Part shown: positions 46,462-57,182 of the stretch, one piece after another
Layout of the letters: each line of letters begins with the position of its first letter
Numbering within the stretch: position 1 is the first letter of the stretch
Source of the DNA: Phascolomyces articulosus
Lineage: Eukaryota; Mucoromycota; Mucoromycetes; Mucorales; Lichtheimiaceae
Reading direction: 5' to 3'
Assembly (NCBI GenBank): GCA_025677815.1
Contig: JAIXMP010000002.1
Coordinates: 806,001 to 870,000 of the forward strand
Length of the DNA stretch: 64,000 nt
Program-made: the position numbers and the translations under genes
The notes under the pieces: generated by a model
Seen by the model: only the letters and a program-made list of their open reading frames with translations
The model's database searches: none
What the model was told of the DNA's origin: nothing

Positions 46462-49116
46462 ATGCATCGCTGTCGTAGTAGTATTCTATTGTCTTTAATT
46501 ATATCTATATTAGCGCTTGGGGTAAAAGGAGACCAACCAAGCTATCCTCGCACAGGTCACGGTAATTATTATCGATATAGTTATTTTATTGTCATTAAAT
46601 TAGCAAACACGAAAGTATAAAACGATGTCTAAGCAAAATTAAAAAAAAACAATTGATATTACAGGTTGCGTTTTATTAAAAACTACGATTTATTGCTATG
46701 GTGGCACTTATGGAGAAGGCGGCGACCCTGTTTATTACGAAGATGATCGTTCCTATGCACTCGATTTATCTCAAGAAAAGAGCGTCAAGGAGTTAAACAC
46801 ATCGTGGACTAAATTCAGTGGTGGAAGAGAGGATATTGGAATCACGTGGTATTTTGCAATGGTTGCAATTCCTGAACAAAATAGCTTTGTTAGTATTTTG
46901 ATAATGGTTGTTGGAGGGATGAGATCATTATAGTATCGAGAGGACATTCTTCTTGAAAATGCTAAACCTTGTTTTTCTAGGTGATTGATGGTGGACAAAG
47001 GTTAAATATTTTAGCAGGCACTACTCCAAGCAATGAACCAATAACAGAATATACTGACATTTATAATACGACAGGAGGAAATGGAGTATGGTTATCGTTA
47101 CCTGTTGGTGATCATCAACAAGTGTAAGTTGTTGTGTTTTTTAACTTGTGTGGTTAATGTACATACCTGTGATAAAAAACCATCAGGATGAAATTGACAA
47201 CATTATAAAAGTCCGTCACTAGCCTAACTACTTATTCTTTATCTTGTTTATTTTTAATAATGTAACAGGTATCATCATACAGCTGTATACAGCCCAACTA
47301 CTAAAAGAGTTTATCTTGGAGGAGGTCAAGGGTAATTATAGATTATGGTTAAATGGTTGTTAAAAGCTTCTTATTGGTAGTAGCTGGCAAATTCCCATAA
47401 AACACCAAACTGGAATTAACTTTAATATGCTTTGTGTTTGAACCCATTGAATAGTCGCTTGTTAGTTAACGGGAAAGAAGGAGCAATGTTTTTCCCATCA
47501 AAAATGAGCATTGTTGATCTCGTACGGTATTACTTTCTTAGTGGACCAAAAAAAAAAAACTCAACTCCTTTCATATCTATACCCAATACTAACGACGACA
47601 ACACTATGTCTATACTGTGACAATATAGAATGGTCAATGGACTACAAGTTCGAATCAATTGATGACTATCAATTCAGATACTCGGCTGCACCATGCAGCT
47701 GCGCTTGGTCCTGATGGAAACACGATTTACTATATTGGTGGTATTTATCCTAATGAAACTGCGACCAGTGCCACTGGTGAAGCAACCTTCAATTTCTCAA
47801 TGGTTGATATGGCAAGCATTTTAACCTACAACATAAACGATGCCCAATGGAAATCAGTTTACATAAATACTAACGGTGACAGATCATCGATACCCGTTGG
47901 ACGAATGGACCATACTGTAACGCTCCGTATGTAAAAAAAAAATAGCAAAGAGTACAATAAGGTAACGTTGATGATTAATTGGATAGGAATTCATATTTTT
48001 AGATCCTACTACTAAAGAATTGATTGTCTATGGAGGAGTGGATATGGGTAAGTATCTTTTTTTTTGGATTGCATGAATAATCTATATATTTAAAAAGTAG
48101 GACACTAACGATTTGTTTCCCTTTTTAACAAACATAGGCGCTTATCAAGGTCCACTGAGGGATTATGTTTATACTCTTGATACTACAACTATGACATGGA
48201 AAAACCAGACACCCAACATGCCGGATATTACAACAGGTGCTGGACCAAGGTTTGGTCATGCAGGTACTTCATCTGAGATAATACTCTACTTCTCTTCAAA
48301 AGATGATTGGAAAATTATATTTTATATTACCATATAAACTTTTTTCTGACTTATCAATCCTTTTTATATAGCTGTTCTTGCTGGAAACCATAGTCTATTT
48401 ATTATTTTTGGTTCTGTAGCATTCGATAGACCCACAGTAGATATTAACGTTTTGAATATCAATGATTGGACATGGATGGATACTGTTCCCGCCATAGTTG
48501 TAAATGAGAATGATGACGACGATGATGACACGAAAGGAGTCAGTACAGGAACTATTGTTGGAGCAGTCATTGGATCCATTGTCGGTGTAAGTAAAGTATA
48601 TTGATAATGAAAGGAGTTAAATGTGATAAATATACTTAAGTCTATCATTTCTTTACCTTAATAGGTTGCTATTCTTGTTGGAGTAATTGTGTTTTTCTTG
48701 ATACGAAGAAGAAAGCGAAATTATTACACTGAAAAACCAATGGCTGTTGATGATGACGATGTATACAATAATAGCAATGATGGAATGACAGCAGCTGGTA
48801 TCTCAGACGGAACAACTACAGTGTATGATCCGGTTGGGAAAAGGTCAACGCATGGCCAGAATCTCACGAGTGGTAAAAATACACATTTTTTTTGTTGATT
48901 TCTTTCACTAAAGCAAGTAGCATTATATATATAAAAAGAATGCTTTTAATTAACCAAAACGATAATCAATATGTTCATTGGAATAATACTTTAGATTCAG
49001 ATCGCCAAATTAACCTTTTAAATTTGGCGACAAAACCTGATAAAGATCATAGCAATGATAATACCGTGCAACGATTAGTAATGACACCTGTCAAACCAGA
49101 TGGTGAGGTTTATTGA
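46462..49116 (+). CDS. Kelch-repeat single-pass membrane protein with signal peptide
   Basis: Eleven exons (46462-46561, 46665-46888, 46981-47123, 47269-47331, 47455-47521, 47629-47926, 48003-48047, 48138-48263, 48372-48586, 48665-48872, 48995-49116) join in frame to 536 aa. A signal peptide (ILLSLIISILALGVKG) leads into kelch/galactose-oxidase-type propeller blades, each with a Tyr/Leu-Gly-Gly turn and a later Trp: CYGGTYGEG, VYLGGGQG, IYYIGGIYPNE, LIVYGGVDM, FIIFGSVAF. An acidic stalk (NENDDDDDDTKG) precedes the membrane span (GAVIGSIVGVAILVGVIVFFLI, about 414-437) and a basic stop (RRRKRN). A cytosolic tail of about 95 residues follows, with Ser/Thr/Asp-rich content. The topology suggests a cell-surface protein with an extracellular propeller. 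Ligand and function unknown. Phases agree across all introns. Confidence 0.85.
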
Positions 49117-49928
49117 TAGTAAAAGATAATTTGTTGCTATTGGCAATGTCTGCTATAATACGTAATAATAATATATATTCGTTATATACAAGTTATTTAA
49201 TAATGATAATCAGATGGATCTCATGTACTGATGATGATAGTATTGATAGTAATAAAATGCTTTTATAACGTAAATAATAAAAGGCTTTTTTATCTATTTA
49301 TAATTATTTAGTAGAATGGATTTAGAGAATTTCATATAGAATCGTTTATAATAATTTTATGTCATCAAATAAAATACCATTTTCAATCAAATAATATAAG
49401 AATTTTCCTGCATTTTTATTCGTTATAAAGATTTTTGTCATCGATACTTATTACTAGTTATACTACAAACAGGATGATTGATTATAAGACAATACTATCG
49501 CCAATTAAACACCAACACGAGCCAATAACATGTCAAATCATCATTAGCTCTGACCACTAAGATCACATAAACCAATATGCAAATATATGAAACTATACAA
49601 TTTTATTCAAAATTATATTCAGCAGAATATTCGAGTTGTATAAGAAATCGCTGCAAGAGATATATTTACATATTTGCATAAATTTTGAATATTTTTTCCC
49701 AAAGTGACAAGTTCTACGACTAACAACGAAGTCGTTTATAAACGATTGGCATTAAATCTCTTGAGCTTGTCTTACTACATATTTATATAACTAGCCTACC
49801 ATATTTACATTTAATATATTCATAAAAAACGACATTATATAATACAAAATAGTTTCACAAATCATATATTGCTAAATAAAATTTTATTTATTTTGTTGAC
49901 TAATGATAAGTAGCAATTATCCAGTATA
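49117..49928. other. Intergenic between convergent genes
   Basis: About 800 bp of AT-rich 3' flanking sequence. Nothing recognisable. Confidence 0.5.
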
Positions 49929-51197
49929 CTACAGGTGCCGAGATAAAACATACTGAGCAAATTGTGATCGGCTTATCCTCCAACTAGATTTATCTTTGAG
50001 TGAAGGGAGTGTATTTGTAAGATCTGTCATCCACTTTCGCTTTGCTTCTTCATACACAGCACGTGATGATGGAATTGTTGTGTATTCTCGTTTGTAGCTA
50101 GCAAGACCAAGATCTGAATAAATAAATTCATCATAGCAATAGGCAATGTATTGAATCCAAGTAGGCCAACGCTCTTTACAATTGTAGTAGTTTAACATCT
50201 GTCGGGTCCAATATCTGCTCATAAGAGAATAAAGTCTTTCGTGAATCAAGTCTAACAACACTTCTCGTACAGCTGGATCGTTGTAGAATGCGTTCTTGAA
50301 TTTGTTCAAATCCATTCGGCCAGAAAAAAATCTATTATCCAGCCTACCAGAGTACCAAGTGTTGGTGATTCTCCTCCTATCTCCTTTCAAGTAAAACCGT
50401 GGTGCTAAATTGATTTGCAAGAATTTGATTGCTGCAAGATAGCGCTCTTCATGTTCTAACACTTGTTTTGGATTTCCTCGTTTTTGTTGCTTGGATAGTA
50501 ATTTTAGATAATTGTGAGCAGCATGACCAAATGCAATCTTGATGTTCTTTTGTTTTCGACGGCAAATGTTGATACTGGCAGTTTTGTGCTTGCCTTTCAT
50601 GATATGTTTACATTGGTACCATGGGTCTTCTTGTTGTTCTTGTATTTCTTTCAGTGCCGTTGGCGGTAGTGCATATTTGTGCAAAAGTAAATCGTCATAG
50701 TGTCGATTATTATAGGTGTTATTTACATTGTGCTGCAGTTGTTTTGATGATTCTGTCGTCATTGTCGTTATGGAAACCCGATCTTGAAGGAGTGTTGTTG
50801 TTTGGCAATTATCTTGTTTCGTCGAAGATGTTTGTTGCAAGTTATTCTTAATGCAATGAGTGGATTGATTGAGTGGAGAATTTATACAGTGTTTAGTTGG
50901 AAGGTGGATGGGTTGATGATGTACTCCTGCTTTTGTTGCTATTTCCACGTACGTGTAACGGCGATCAATCCAAACAACACTGTCATCACTATCATCATTA
51001 CAAGAACAAAAATCTTGATCATCTTCGGTAAATATCATTTCCCAGCCCTCATTGTGTAGTACATTAGCAGGTGATAATGCTGGAAACTGTAGTGGATCAT
51101 TCAATACGATGGGTATATATGGGTGGGTAGAAGTAGAAGATGCATCTGAAAATGTTTCGGCAAATGGAAGTGTGACATTGACCATGTTTTTATACAA
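49929..51197 (-). CDS. Unrecognised protein, DPWYQ family member 1
   Basis: Single exon, 422 aa, not recognised. It shares a pattern with the proteins at 56145-57182 and 54872-55836. N-terminal FAETFSD, then an acidic part ending in SVVWIDRRYTYVEIATKAG and HHQPI. A Gln/Thr/Asn-rich spacer is longer here than in member 2. The central block is EDPWYQCKHIMKGKHK followed by a basic helix (RRKQKNIKIAFGHAAHNYL). The C-terminal end is SSWRISRSQFAQYVLS. No signal peptide or membrane span; overall basic in the second half and acidic at the N terminus, suggesting a soluble cytosolic or nuclear protein. The start could be MYKN (51197) or the internal MVNV (51185); MVNVTLPFAET aligns better with MPALTLAFAET of member 2. 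Function unknown. Confidence 0.7.
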   Translation of the reverse strand: MYKNMVNVTLPFAETFSDASSTSTHPYIPIVLNDPLQFPALSPANVLHNEGWEMIFTEDDQDFCSCNDDSDDSVVWIDRRYTYVEIATKAGVHHQPIHLPTKHCINSPLNQSTHCIKNNLQQTSSTKQDNCQTTTLLQDRVSITTMTTESSKQLQHNVNNTYNNRHYDDLLLHKYALPPTALKEIQEQQEDPWYQCKHIMKGKHKTASINICRRKQKNIKIAFGHAAHNYLKLLSKQQKRGNPKQVLEHEERYLAAIKFLQINLAPRFYLKGDRRRITNTWYSGRLDNRFFSGRMDLNKFKNAFYNDPAVREVLLDLIHERLYSLMSRYWTRQMLNYYNCKERWPTWIQYIAYCYDEFIYSDLGLASYKREYTTIPSSRAVYEEAKRKWMTDLTNTLPSLKDKSSWRISRSQFAQYVLSRHL

Positions 51198-52395
51198 TGC
51201 TTTGTTGAAAGTGATGGTGGTTATGTGTTAAATGAGAGAAGTCTGATAGAAAGAGGATGTTTTTTTACGTCCTGTACCATAAAACAGCAACACTATTTAT
51301 GACTGATTGACAAACGTGGCGTTGTTGATCGTTATTCCTAAATTAAAAAAATCAATATCTCTACTGCGGCAAGGAAAGTTTATTACTTCTGTCATACCAA
51401 AATCCATACTATAGTTGTATTATAATAATGACTATCATGCACATGAGCAAAATAAGTGTGCTGCGGTTATTTGATGAGAGTGTTTATGCTTTTTAGTCAT
51501 ATACCCAAGTTACTGGTTACATATAACAGGAATAGCCACAAAGACTGTTGGTTGATATAGACTATCCGACTATCCAAATCAATACTGTACGTCATGCTCT
51601 TTGATATTCCAGTTTATTGGATGGCGTATCACGAAATGCAGCATTGTAACACTGAATCAAGATATCAATATAAACAGTTAATTTCACATTGATTCGGATG
51701 CTTGTAATGGAGTCAATCCAATGTAAGGAACCAATAACGATGGCTGAATATACACAATTTCTTCAATAAAACCCTCTATATCCAATGATTGTTACTCTTC
51801 ATGTCTATAAAATCTTCGTAGCAATAAAGAAACCAAAATGTGATCCAGGCATGCTGTTTTACTCTATATGCTGTCATCTTACAAAACTCTTCTTTTCGTC
51901 ATTTGTTGGTACCTGAATATAGCAGTTGTACTATAAATTCTATATCATTATATTAACTCATATCCACTCCCTTCTCTCGTATGTATAATACAAATATTCT
52001 ATTAGGATATCTCTGTTCAGAAACGAAATTGTGTGCTGTTTGTTTCGTATTTGCGAATATGTAGTTCAAAAATTTGTCAAGACAAACCATTGACATGGGT
52101 AATATTACTTGATCTCTTTTTTCTTTTTCATAATTTTTATTACATTTGCTTCAACATCGATTGCTGCTGCCGTAGGTTTCGAAACGATCGTAAAAATAGT
52201 TTTTGTGCGGGGAAGAAATAACAACTTTGGTTGAAAAGGTGGAGTGTTAAAGATAAAAAGAAATCGAACGATTTCAACCTACCTACGTCACGAAAATGGG
52301 GCTTGCAAAAAAAAAAATCATAATTCAGGCCCAGTCTCTTCGTGTGTTTTACATTTCCCTCCCTTCTCTTGTTTTTATCTTCATCCTTTACTGCC
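51198..52395. other. Divergent intergenic region with DPWYQ-family promoter
   Basis: About 1.2 kb between the family member (leftward) and COX IV (rightward). Near the left gene it holds TGGCGT (51317) and CTGCGG (51364), both also found upstream of the second intact member. No further gene is seen. Confidence 0.5.
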
Positions 52396-53098
52396 ATGTT
52401 CCGTGCTGCTGCTGCCCGTACTCAAGTCGGTCGCGTCATTGGCCGTCGCAATGCTTCGACCAACGTTGCCGTCCAAAACTTGGAAACTCGCTGGAAGACC
52501 CTTTCGACCGCTGAACAAAACACCATCGCTAAGCAACTCGAAGAAGCCCAAAAGGGTGACTGGAAGGTCTTGTCTACTGAAGAAAAGAAGGCTGCCTGTA
52601 AGTTTATTTTTATATTTGTTTACTGACTCGCTTATCGACACTTCGAATTTATATTAAGCAGCATCAGCATTCAACAAACATTACGAAATTAATCCGAGAA
52701 TCTTAATTTTAACATGTCATAATTAATTAATATTAGACTACGTTGCTTTCGGTCCCCATGGTCCTCGTGAACCCATTACCCAACCCGGCCACACTGGTAA
52801 GGTTCTCGGTGGTGTCGCTGCCGTCCTCGCCGCCTCTGCTGGTTTGTTCTACGTGATCCGTGTCAACGGTAAGTTTTTTTATGATAATGTCTTTTTAGGA
52901 TAGATAGAGTAGATAAGTTTATTTTATGCTAAAACGCACTCGATATTTTGTTTATAAATTTTAGGTGCTGAAAAGCCTCAAACCTTCACCAAGGAGTGGC
53001 AAGAAGCTACCAACGAATACCTCAAGAGCCAAAACTCCAACCCTATCTCTGGTATCTCTTCCGAAGGTTACAAGGGTACTGGCTATGTCGGCAACTAA
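52396..53098 (+). CDS. COX5: Cytochrome c oxidase subunit IV (yeast Cox5 orthologue), mitochondrial
   Basis: Nuclear-encoded subunit of respiratory complex IV in the mitochondrial inner membrane. Exons 52396-52597, 52737-52868, 52965-53098 give 155 aa. The N terminus is a mitochondrial presequence (MFRAAAARTQVGRVIGRRNAST, basic and without acidic residues, written here with its first 22 positions summarised as Arg/Ala-rich). The mature part has the family pattern: LETRWKTLSTAEQ, GDWKVLSTEEKKA, YYVAFGPHGPREP, a single membrane span (VLGGVAAVLAASAGLFYVI), then EWQEATNEYLKSQN near the C terminus. Length equals yeast Cox5a/b (about 150 aa). Both introns are phase 1. Codon use is strongly biased to C-ending codons compared with neighbours, as expected for a highly expressed gene. 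Confidence 0.95.
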
Positions 53099-53563
53099 GC
53101 AGCTTGTTCGCATCGTTTAATTCGTTATTTCTCTCACTCCTCCATTTATACTACAGCAAATTCACCCTTCCATATAAAGCATTGATTACTAGACTAGAAG
53201 CAAAAAACACTAGACTACGTTTTTATATATTTCTCGTTAAAAAAAATCTCGATTCCTTCTTTTTTGTTCTTGATTTGAGATTGTTCAATATATATATTTA
53301 CATATACAAAAACATAATAATTATTCGTACTATTTGTGGCGTGTTGGGTCTTATGTTATTGTGATGCATGAATTGACGTAGGGCTCTGATTTTTGTTTAT
53401 TATCAATTTTCTTTTATTGCCATATTGAAAAGTTAGAAGTTCACTAGAAAGATCAAAAGGCAGCAAGGCTTAAAACTCCAAAATGTCAGAAAAATCAATC
53501 TCAGCCACCATAGCTAAAATAAATCAACTTGATGGAATCTTAACTTTGTTCCTGCACCCTAAA
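53099..53563. other. Intergenic between COX IV and prefoldin 5
   Basis: 465 bp holding the COX IV 3' flank and the prefoldin promoter. An in-frame ATG at 53483 lies upstream of the chosen prefoldin start and probably falls in the leader. Confidence 0.5.
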
Positions 53564-54509
53564 ATGTCATCTCAACAGCAACAACAACAAACAGTCAATT
53601 TAACTGATCTCGATCTTCCTTCATTACAGCAAGTCAAAGTTCAATTGGAAGAAGTATGTATTTATTACGATACAAATACTATATTTCTATCTTATTACTC
53701 AATTGAACAATGCACGCGTCTGTTGCGTATTTTATCTATATTGCGTGTTTCTTAGGAATTGTCCCATCTTACACAATCGTATGGTAAACTTAAAGGTGCT
53801 CAAGCTCGATTTGCCGATTGTGCAGATAGTGTTGAATCCATTAAAGGAGAAAAAGCCGATGGTATGAATATAAACTTTGTAAAAGAATGAGCAACTCCCG
53901 TATATTTATATTCTGACACATATTATTGGGTTTCTTTTTTTATAGACAAGACTATCCTTGTGCCCCTCACCTCATCTATATCCTTTTTATTTTTCATTTG
54001 ATTATATAATACTAATTTTAATAGATGATCTTTTGCCTATAGAATTATCATTTTCAATCTTTAACTTTGCATTTTATTTTATTTGGGAATTGATTACCTC
54101 TATGTTCCTGGTAAGCTGAGCAACGTTGAAAAAGTCATTGTTGATATTGGTACTGGATATTATGTTGAGAAGGTAATGAACAATGCTTTTAGATGTGTGT
54201 GGAAGTAAATGAAGGAATATGAGGGAATAGATTGGATATATACTGATTATGAATTTGATGAACAGACATTGGATGGTGCCGAAAAGTTCTATCAAGGCAA
54301 GGCAGAATATGTCAAGCAAAATTTGGAAAAGCTTCAAGAAACTATTAATGGAAAGCAAAGTAGTCTCCGAGGTAATTTTAGATACTGTTGTATTATAAGT
54401 TTAATATTATAGGTAATTAACAGAGTGGATTATTGGAAATATAGCTATTGTCAATGTGATGCAAGAAAAGATCCAACAACAGCAGCAACAAGCTGCTGCA
54501 GCTAAATAA
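53564..54509 (+). CDS. GIM5: Prefoldin subunit 5 (Gim5/PFDN5), with an AT-AC intron
   Basis: An alpha-type subunit of the hexameric prefoldin chaperone, which hands nascent actin and tubulin to the CCT chaperonin in the cytosol. Exons 53564-53653, 53756-53861, 53946-53977, 54098-54172, 54266-54371, 54445-54509 give 157 aa, the usual size. N-terminal coiled coil ([20 protein letters not shown]), the beta-hairpin core [15 protein letters not shown] and [13 protein letters not shown], then a C-terminal coiled coil ([20 protein letters not shown]) and a Gln/Ala tail. The exon 3-4 junction (TSS-LYVPG) can only be made by removing an intron that begins ATATCCTTT and ends AC. I chose MSSQQQ (53564) as the start by family length; 27 more codons are open upstream to an ATG at 53483. 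Confidence 0.94.
53978..54097 (+). other. U12-type AT-AC intron in the prefoldin 5 gene
   Basis: The 120-nt intron starts ATATCCTTTT, an exact match to the minor-spliceosome 5' splice site RTATCCTTT, and ends GATTAC. A TCTTTAAC word at 54058-54065 is a 7 of 8 match to the U12 branch site TCCTTAAC, though it is about 33 nt from the acceptor, farther than is typical. Removal gives phase-0 joining TSS-LYVPG, which matches the family alignment. No GT-AG pair restores this frame. Confidence 0.85.
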
Positions 54510-54871
54510 GAAGGATAAAATAGTATATAACATTGATAAAAACATATAAAAACACAACGACAGCGCACGCGTACACACAACTCTCCCCATTTTATACGAA
54601 TATCCAAAAGTAGACCCATTTTACGCCTTCTTTTTTTTTTTACTAGTCAATTATTCAACACACTACTATTTTATACACAACAAATGAAGCATCATCCGCC
54701 ATCTATTCTATGTACACATCAACTATCAGAATGACCATATATATAGTCTTGTTTCCTTTTGTTGGGGGAGGAATATAATTAATGAAAATCAAGTTTTTGT
54801 AAAATATACCGACATGTATATTGGAATGGACTTATTCTACAAAGGGATTTTGATTTTGGGGATGGTAACTC
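54510..54871. other. Intergenic between convergent units
   Basis: About 360 bp, 3' flank of prefoldin 5 and of the decayed DPWYQ-family copy. No gene seen. Confidence 0.5.
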
Positions 54872-55836
54872 TTAATGAAAAAGATGTATACAAAGTTTCC
54901 TTGCTCGAAGGTATTCATCCTTCAACTGTGGTATAATCCGTGATTCATACTCTCTAATAAGAAGGCTTTCAAAACGATTCCGAGCGCTATAATGATAATA
55001 GCAAATGATATATTCCATCTTGTTCAATGGCCATAGGTGTGACCCATATTCTGGAATCCATTGTTTATCTACCATGTTTTTACATAGCTTCATGACAATA
55101 TATCGAAAATGATCATTTTCAAAGATCTTATCAAACATTTTATATTGCATCAATCGGCAAAAACATTGATCCGTCGCGTTTTCTTTCCACTGACCTCTCC
55201 TTGGTCGTAACAACAGCATTCTTCCAATACAATAATACGATAACTTTTCTTGTATTTTATTACATGTTGCCAAATAATTCCAGTCCTCAATCAATGCTTG
55301 TTTTGCTTGGAAACACTTTTGCCTAACGTACAATGACCATGTTGACGTGCAACATGATGACATGCCCATTCGAATGCTTTTTGGTAACGACGATGAGCAT
55401 TATAGCGTGCATCGTGTTTGCGACGCCAACTTTGTTTACACTGAAACCATGGATCCTCCTGTTCATTTTGACATGTTGCCCATATTCTATCTGAAGAAAT
55501 CGCTTGTGGATGATATCGACGGTAAGTAGAGCGACGAAATACCACATTAAAACTGTTATTTGGTACAGGTGCAGTATGTTCATGCTCGTCACATCCGCGT
55601 GCTACTTGAACATAAGTGCGTGATCCAACTCAAACGGTACTGCTGGATGAATGTGTTATCATCTTCATCTGTATTTGCTATAATATACCATGGATCGTTT
55701 GGTGGATCGAGGGCTTTTGGTTTTAGTGGAGGAAAACTGCACTTGTCATTTTGTGGAATCGTAAGAGAGGGGTTTTCGCTTAATATCGTTTCTGGAATGC
55801 AAGTGTGTGATGCTTTATCATTAGGCGATAATTGAT
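54872..55836 (-). pseudogene. Decayed DPWYQ-family member 3
   Basis: The minus strand keeps the family blocks in broken frames: an N-terminal region with NPSLTIPQNDKCSFPPL, then STV-stop-VGSRTYVQVARG where the conserved Trp of the SVVW/STIW motif has become TGA (55630-55632). The central EDPWFQCKQSWRRKHD and YQKAFEWACHHVARQ follow, then a frame change near 55318-55330 and the C-terminal part (EYESRIIPQLKDEYLRARK) open to 54872. Another frame change separates the first and second parts. The final ISR-type block of the intact members is lost. It lies directly beside intact member 2 in the same orientation, so it probably arose as a tandem duplicate. Confidence 0.8.
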
Positions 55837-56144
55837 GGATTTAGTTTTGTGAAAGAACAGATGATATTAAACCCATATAAAGTCTTTTTTCCTACTTTGG
55901 TATAAGATTTGTGCAGCAGCACAGTATTCTTTTTTTTTTTGCTGTGACTACTACAACACTCTAACCGAATTAGTGAAAAAAAAAAAGCTTGAAGCTATAT
56001 GTTTTTGGGAGGAACTTGAAGGAAATAAATATAGTACCAAGTATATAACTACAAACTCCAATCTTGACTGTTTCAATGGCTTTGGGCTCGCTCGAATTAG
56101 ATAAATTGAAACAAATAGTAAATTTATGAATAAACAATGCATTT
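55837..56144. other. Intergenic
   Basis: About 300 bp between the decayed and intact family members; T- and A-tracts only. Confidence 0.5.
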
Positions 56145-57182
56145 TTATTTACTATCTTTTATTAATGATAATACAGCTCGAGCATATTGTGTTCGACTAA
56201 TTCTACAATGTGATTTTTCTTTTGGCGAAGGCAACATCCCACTTAATGCTTGAATATGTTTACGCAAGATTCGATTATAATCATTTTTTAAACCAGGAAT
56301 AATTTTCAATTCATATTCTGGTATCACATCCCGTTCCATCAAAAATTTTCCATAACGAAGATTTTGTGCAATATATTCCAAGTGAGTAAAATCAGACAAA
56401 GGGTCATCACCGTAGAGTGCCTTGAAGCGCACATCGCCATAGACTTTGCGCACCAAATCGATGAATATATGTGTAGTGAAGGGATGCTCTTTGGCTTCTC
56501 GTTTGAATATCCTGACATTAGATTCTTTTGACAAATGCCAAACCATTTTTGAATGGCGGAAACCAGATAGACCATATTCCCATGGTATACGTCGCATCTT
56601 CCCCCTCCTGAAATAGGCATTTGGGATACGTTCTCCAAGTCCTTTGCACTCATCGAGATAATGATTTGCGTTTTGTATTTCATCAATAGCTGGTGCTAGT
56701 TGTTGTTGATAATGGTCCTTGGAGAAACAAGATGTCATGTATTTGTAAGTTGCCTGGTGAAATGCTCTCTCAAGTGATTTTTGTCGACGTTCTTGAATAG
56801 TGGCATTGATTTCATGTTTTCGTTGTCGCATACTTTTTGCTTGATACCATGGGTCATCTTGGTCATCCTCCAATGCTGGTATTTCCATACGTTTTGGCTT
56901 TTGTTTTCTTGGTTGGCTTGTTTTCATGGTGTTCTTGATGAAGATGGGATGGTGCTGTAAACCAGCACCAGCGGCAGCTTCTGCAAATGAACGTCCATTC
57001 ACCCAAATGGTGCTATCTTCTGAGAAAGTATCTTTGTCTTCATTGATTATTTCCCAATGATTGTTCTTTGATGAAAGAAGAGGAGGGAAATCGTCATTGA
57101 CAAACGCGTTTGCTGGGCTATTGAGATGGTCATCGTCATTTGACAATAAAGTTTCGGCAAAGGCAAGGGTTAAAGCCGGCAT
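56145..57182 (-). CDS. Unrecognised protein, DPWYQ family member 2
   Basis: Single exon, 345 aa, not recognised. Starts MPALTLAFAETLLSNDD, followed by ANAFVNDDFPPLLSSKN, an acidic run, and STIWVNGRSFAEAAAGAG with HHPI. A basic linker (RKQKPKRMEIP) leads to DDPWYQAKSMRQRKHEI and a long basic helix (RRQKSLERAFHQATYKYM). Then come IPNAYFRRGKMRRIPWEYG, EYELKIIPGLKNDYNRILRK and the C-terminal SHCRISRTQYARAVLSL. The same blocks in the same order occur in member 1 (49929-51197), with about 75 residues fewer in the spacer. No signal peptide, span or known catalytic motif. The DDFPPL segment resembles short linear motifs found in many eukaryotic regulators, but this is not diagnostic. Soluble and probably intracellular; function unknown. 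Confidence 0.72.
   Translation of the reverse strand: MPALTLAFAETLLSNDDDHLNSPANAFVNDDFPPLLSSKNNHWEIINEDKDTFSEDSTIWVNGRSFAEAAAGAGLQHHPIFIKNTMKTSQPRKQKPKRMEIPALEDDQDDPWYQAKSMRQRKHEINATIQERRQKSLERAFHQATYKYMTSCFSKDHYQQQLAPAIDEIQNANHYLDECKGLGERIPNAYFRRGKMRRIPWEYGLSGFRHSKMVWHLSKESNVRIFKREAKEHPFTTHIFIDLVRKVYGDVRFKALYGDDPLSDFTHLEYIAQNLRYGKFLMERDVIPEYELKIIPGLKNDYNRILRKHIQALSGMLPSPKEKSHCRISRTQYARAVLSLIKDSK

Noticed and set aside
53483..53563. 27-codon upstream extension of prefoldin 5
   Set aside because: Prefoldin 5 proteins are about 150-160 aa and start close to the coiled coil; MSSQQQ at 53564 fits.
55560..55835. 91-codon plus-strand ORF opposite the decayed DPWYQ copy
   Set aside because: Antisense shadow of the family's N-terminal region; no independent features.
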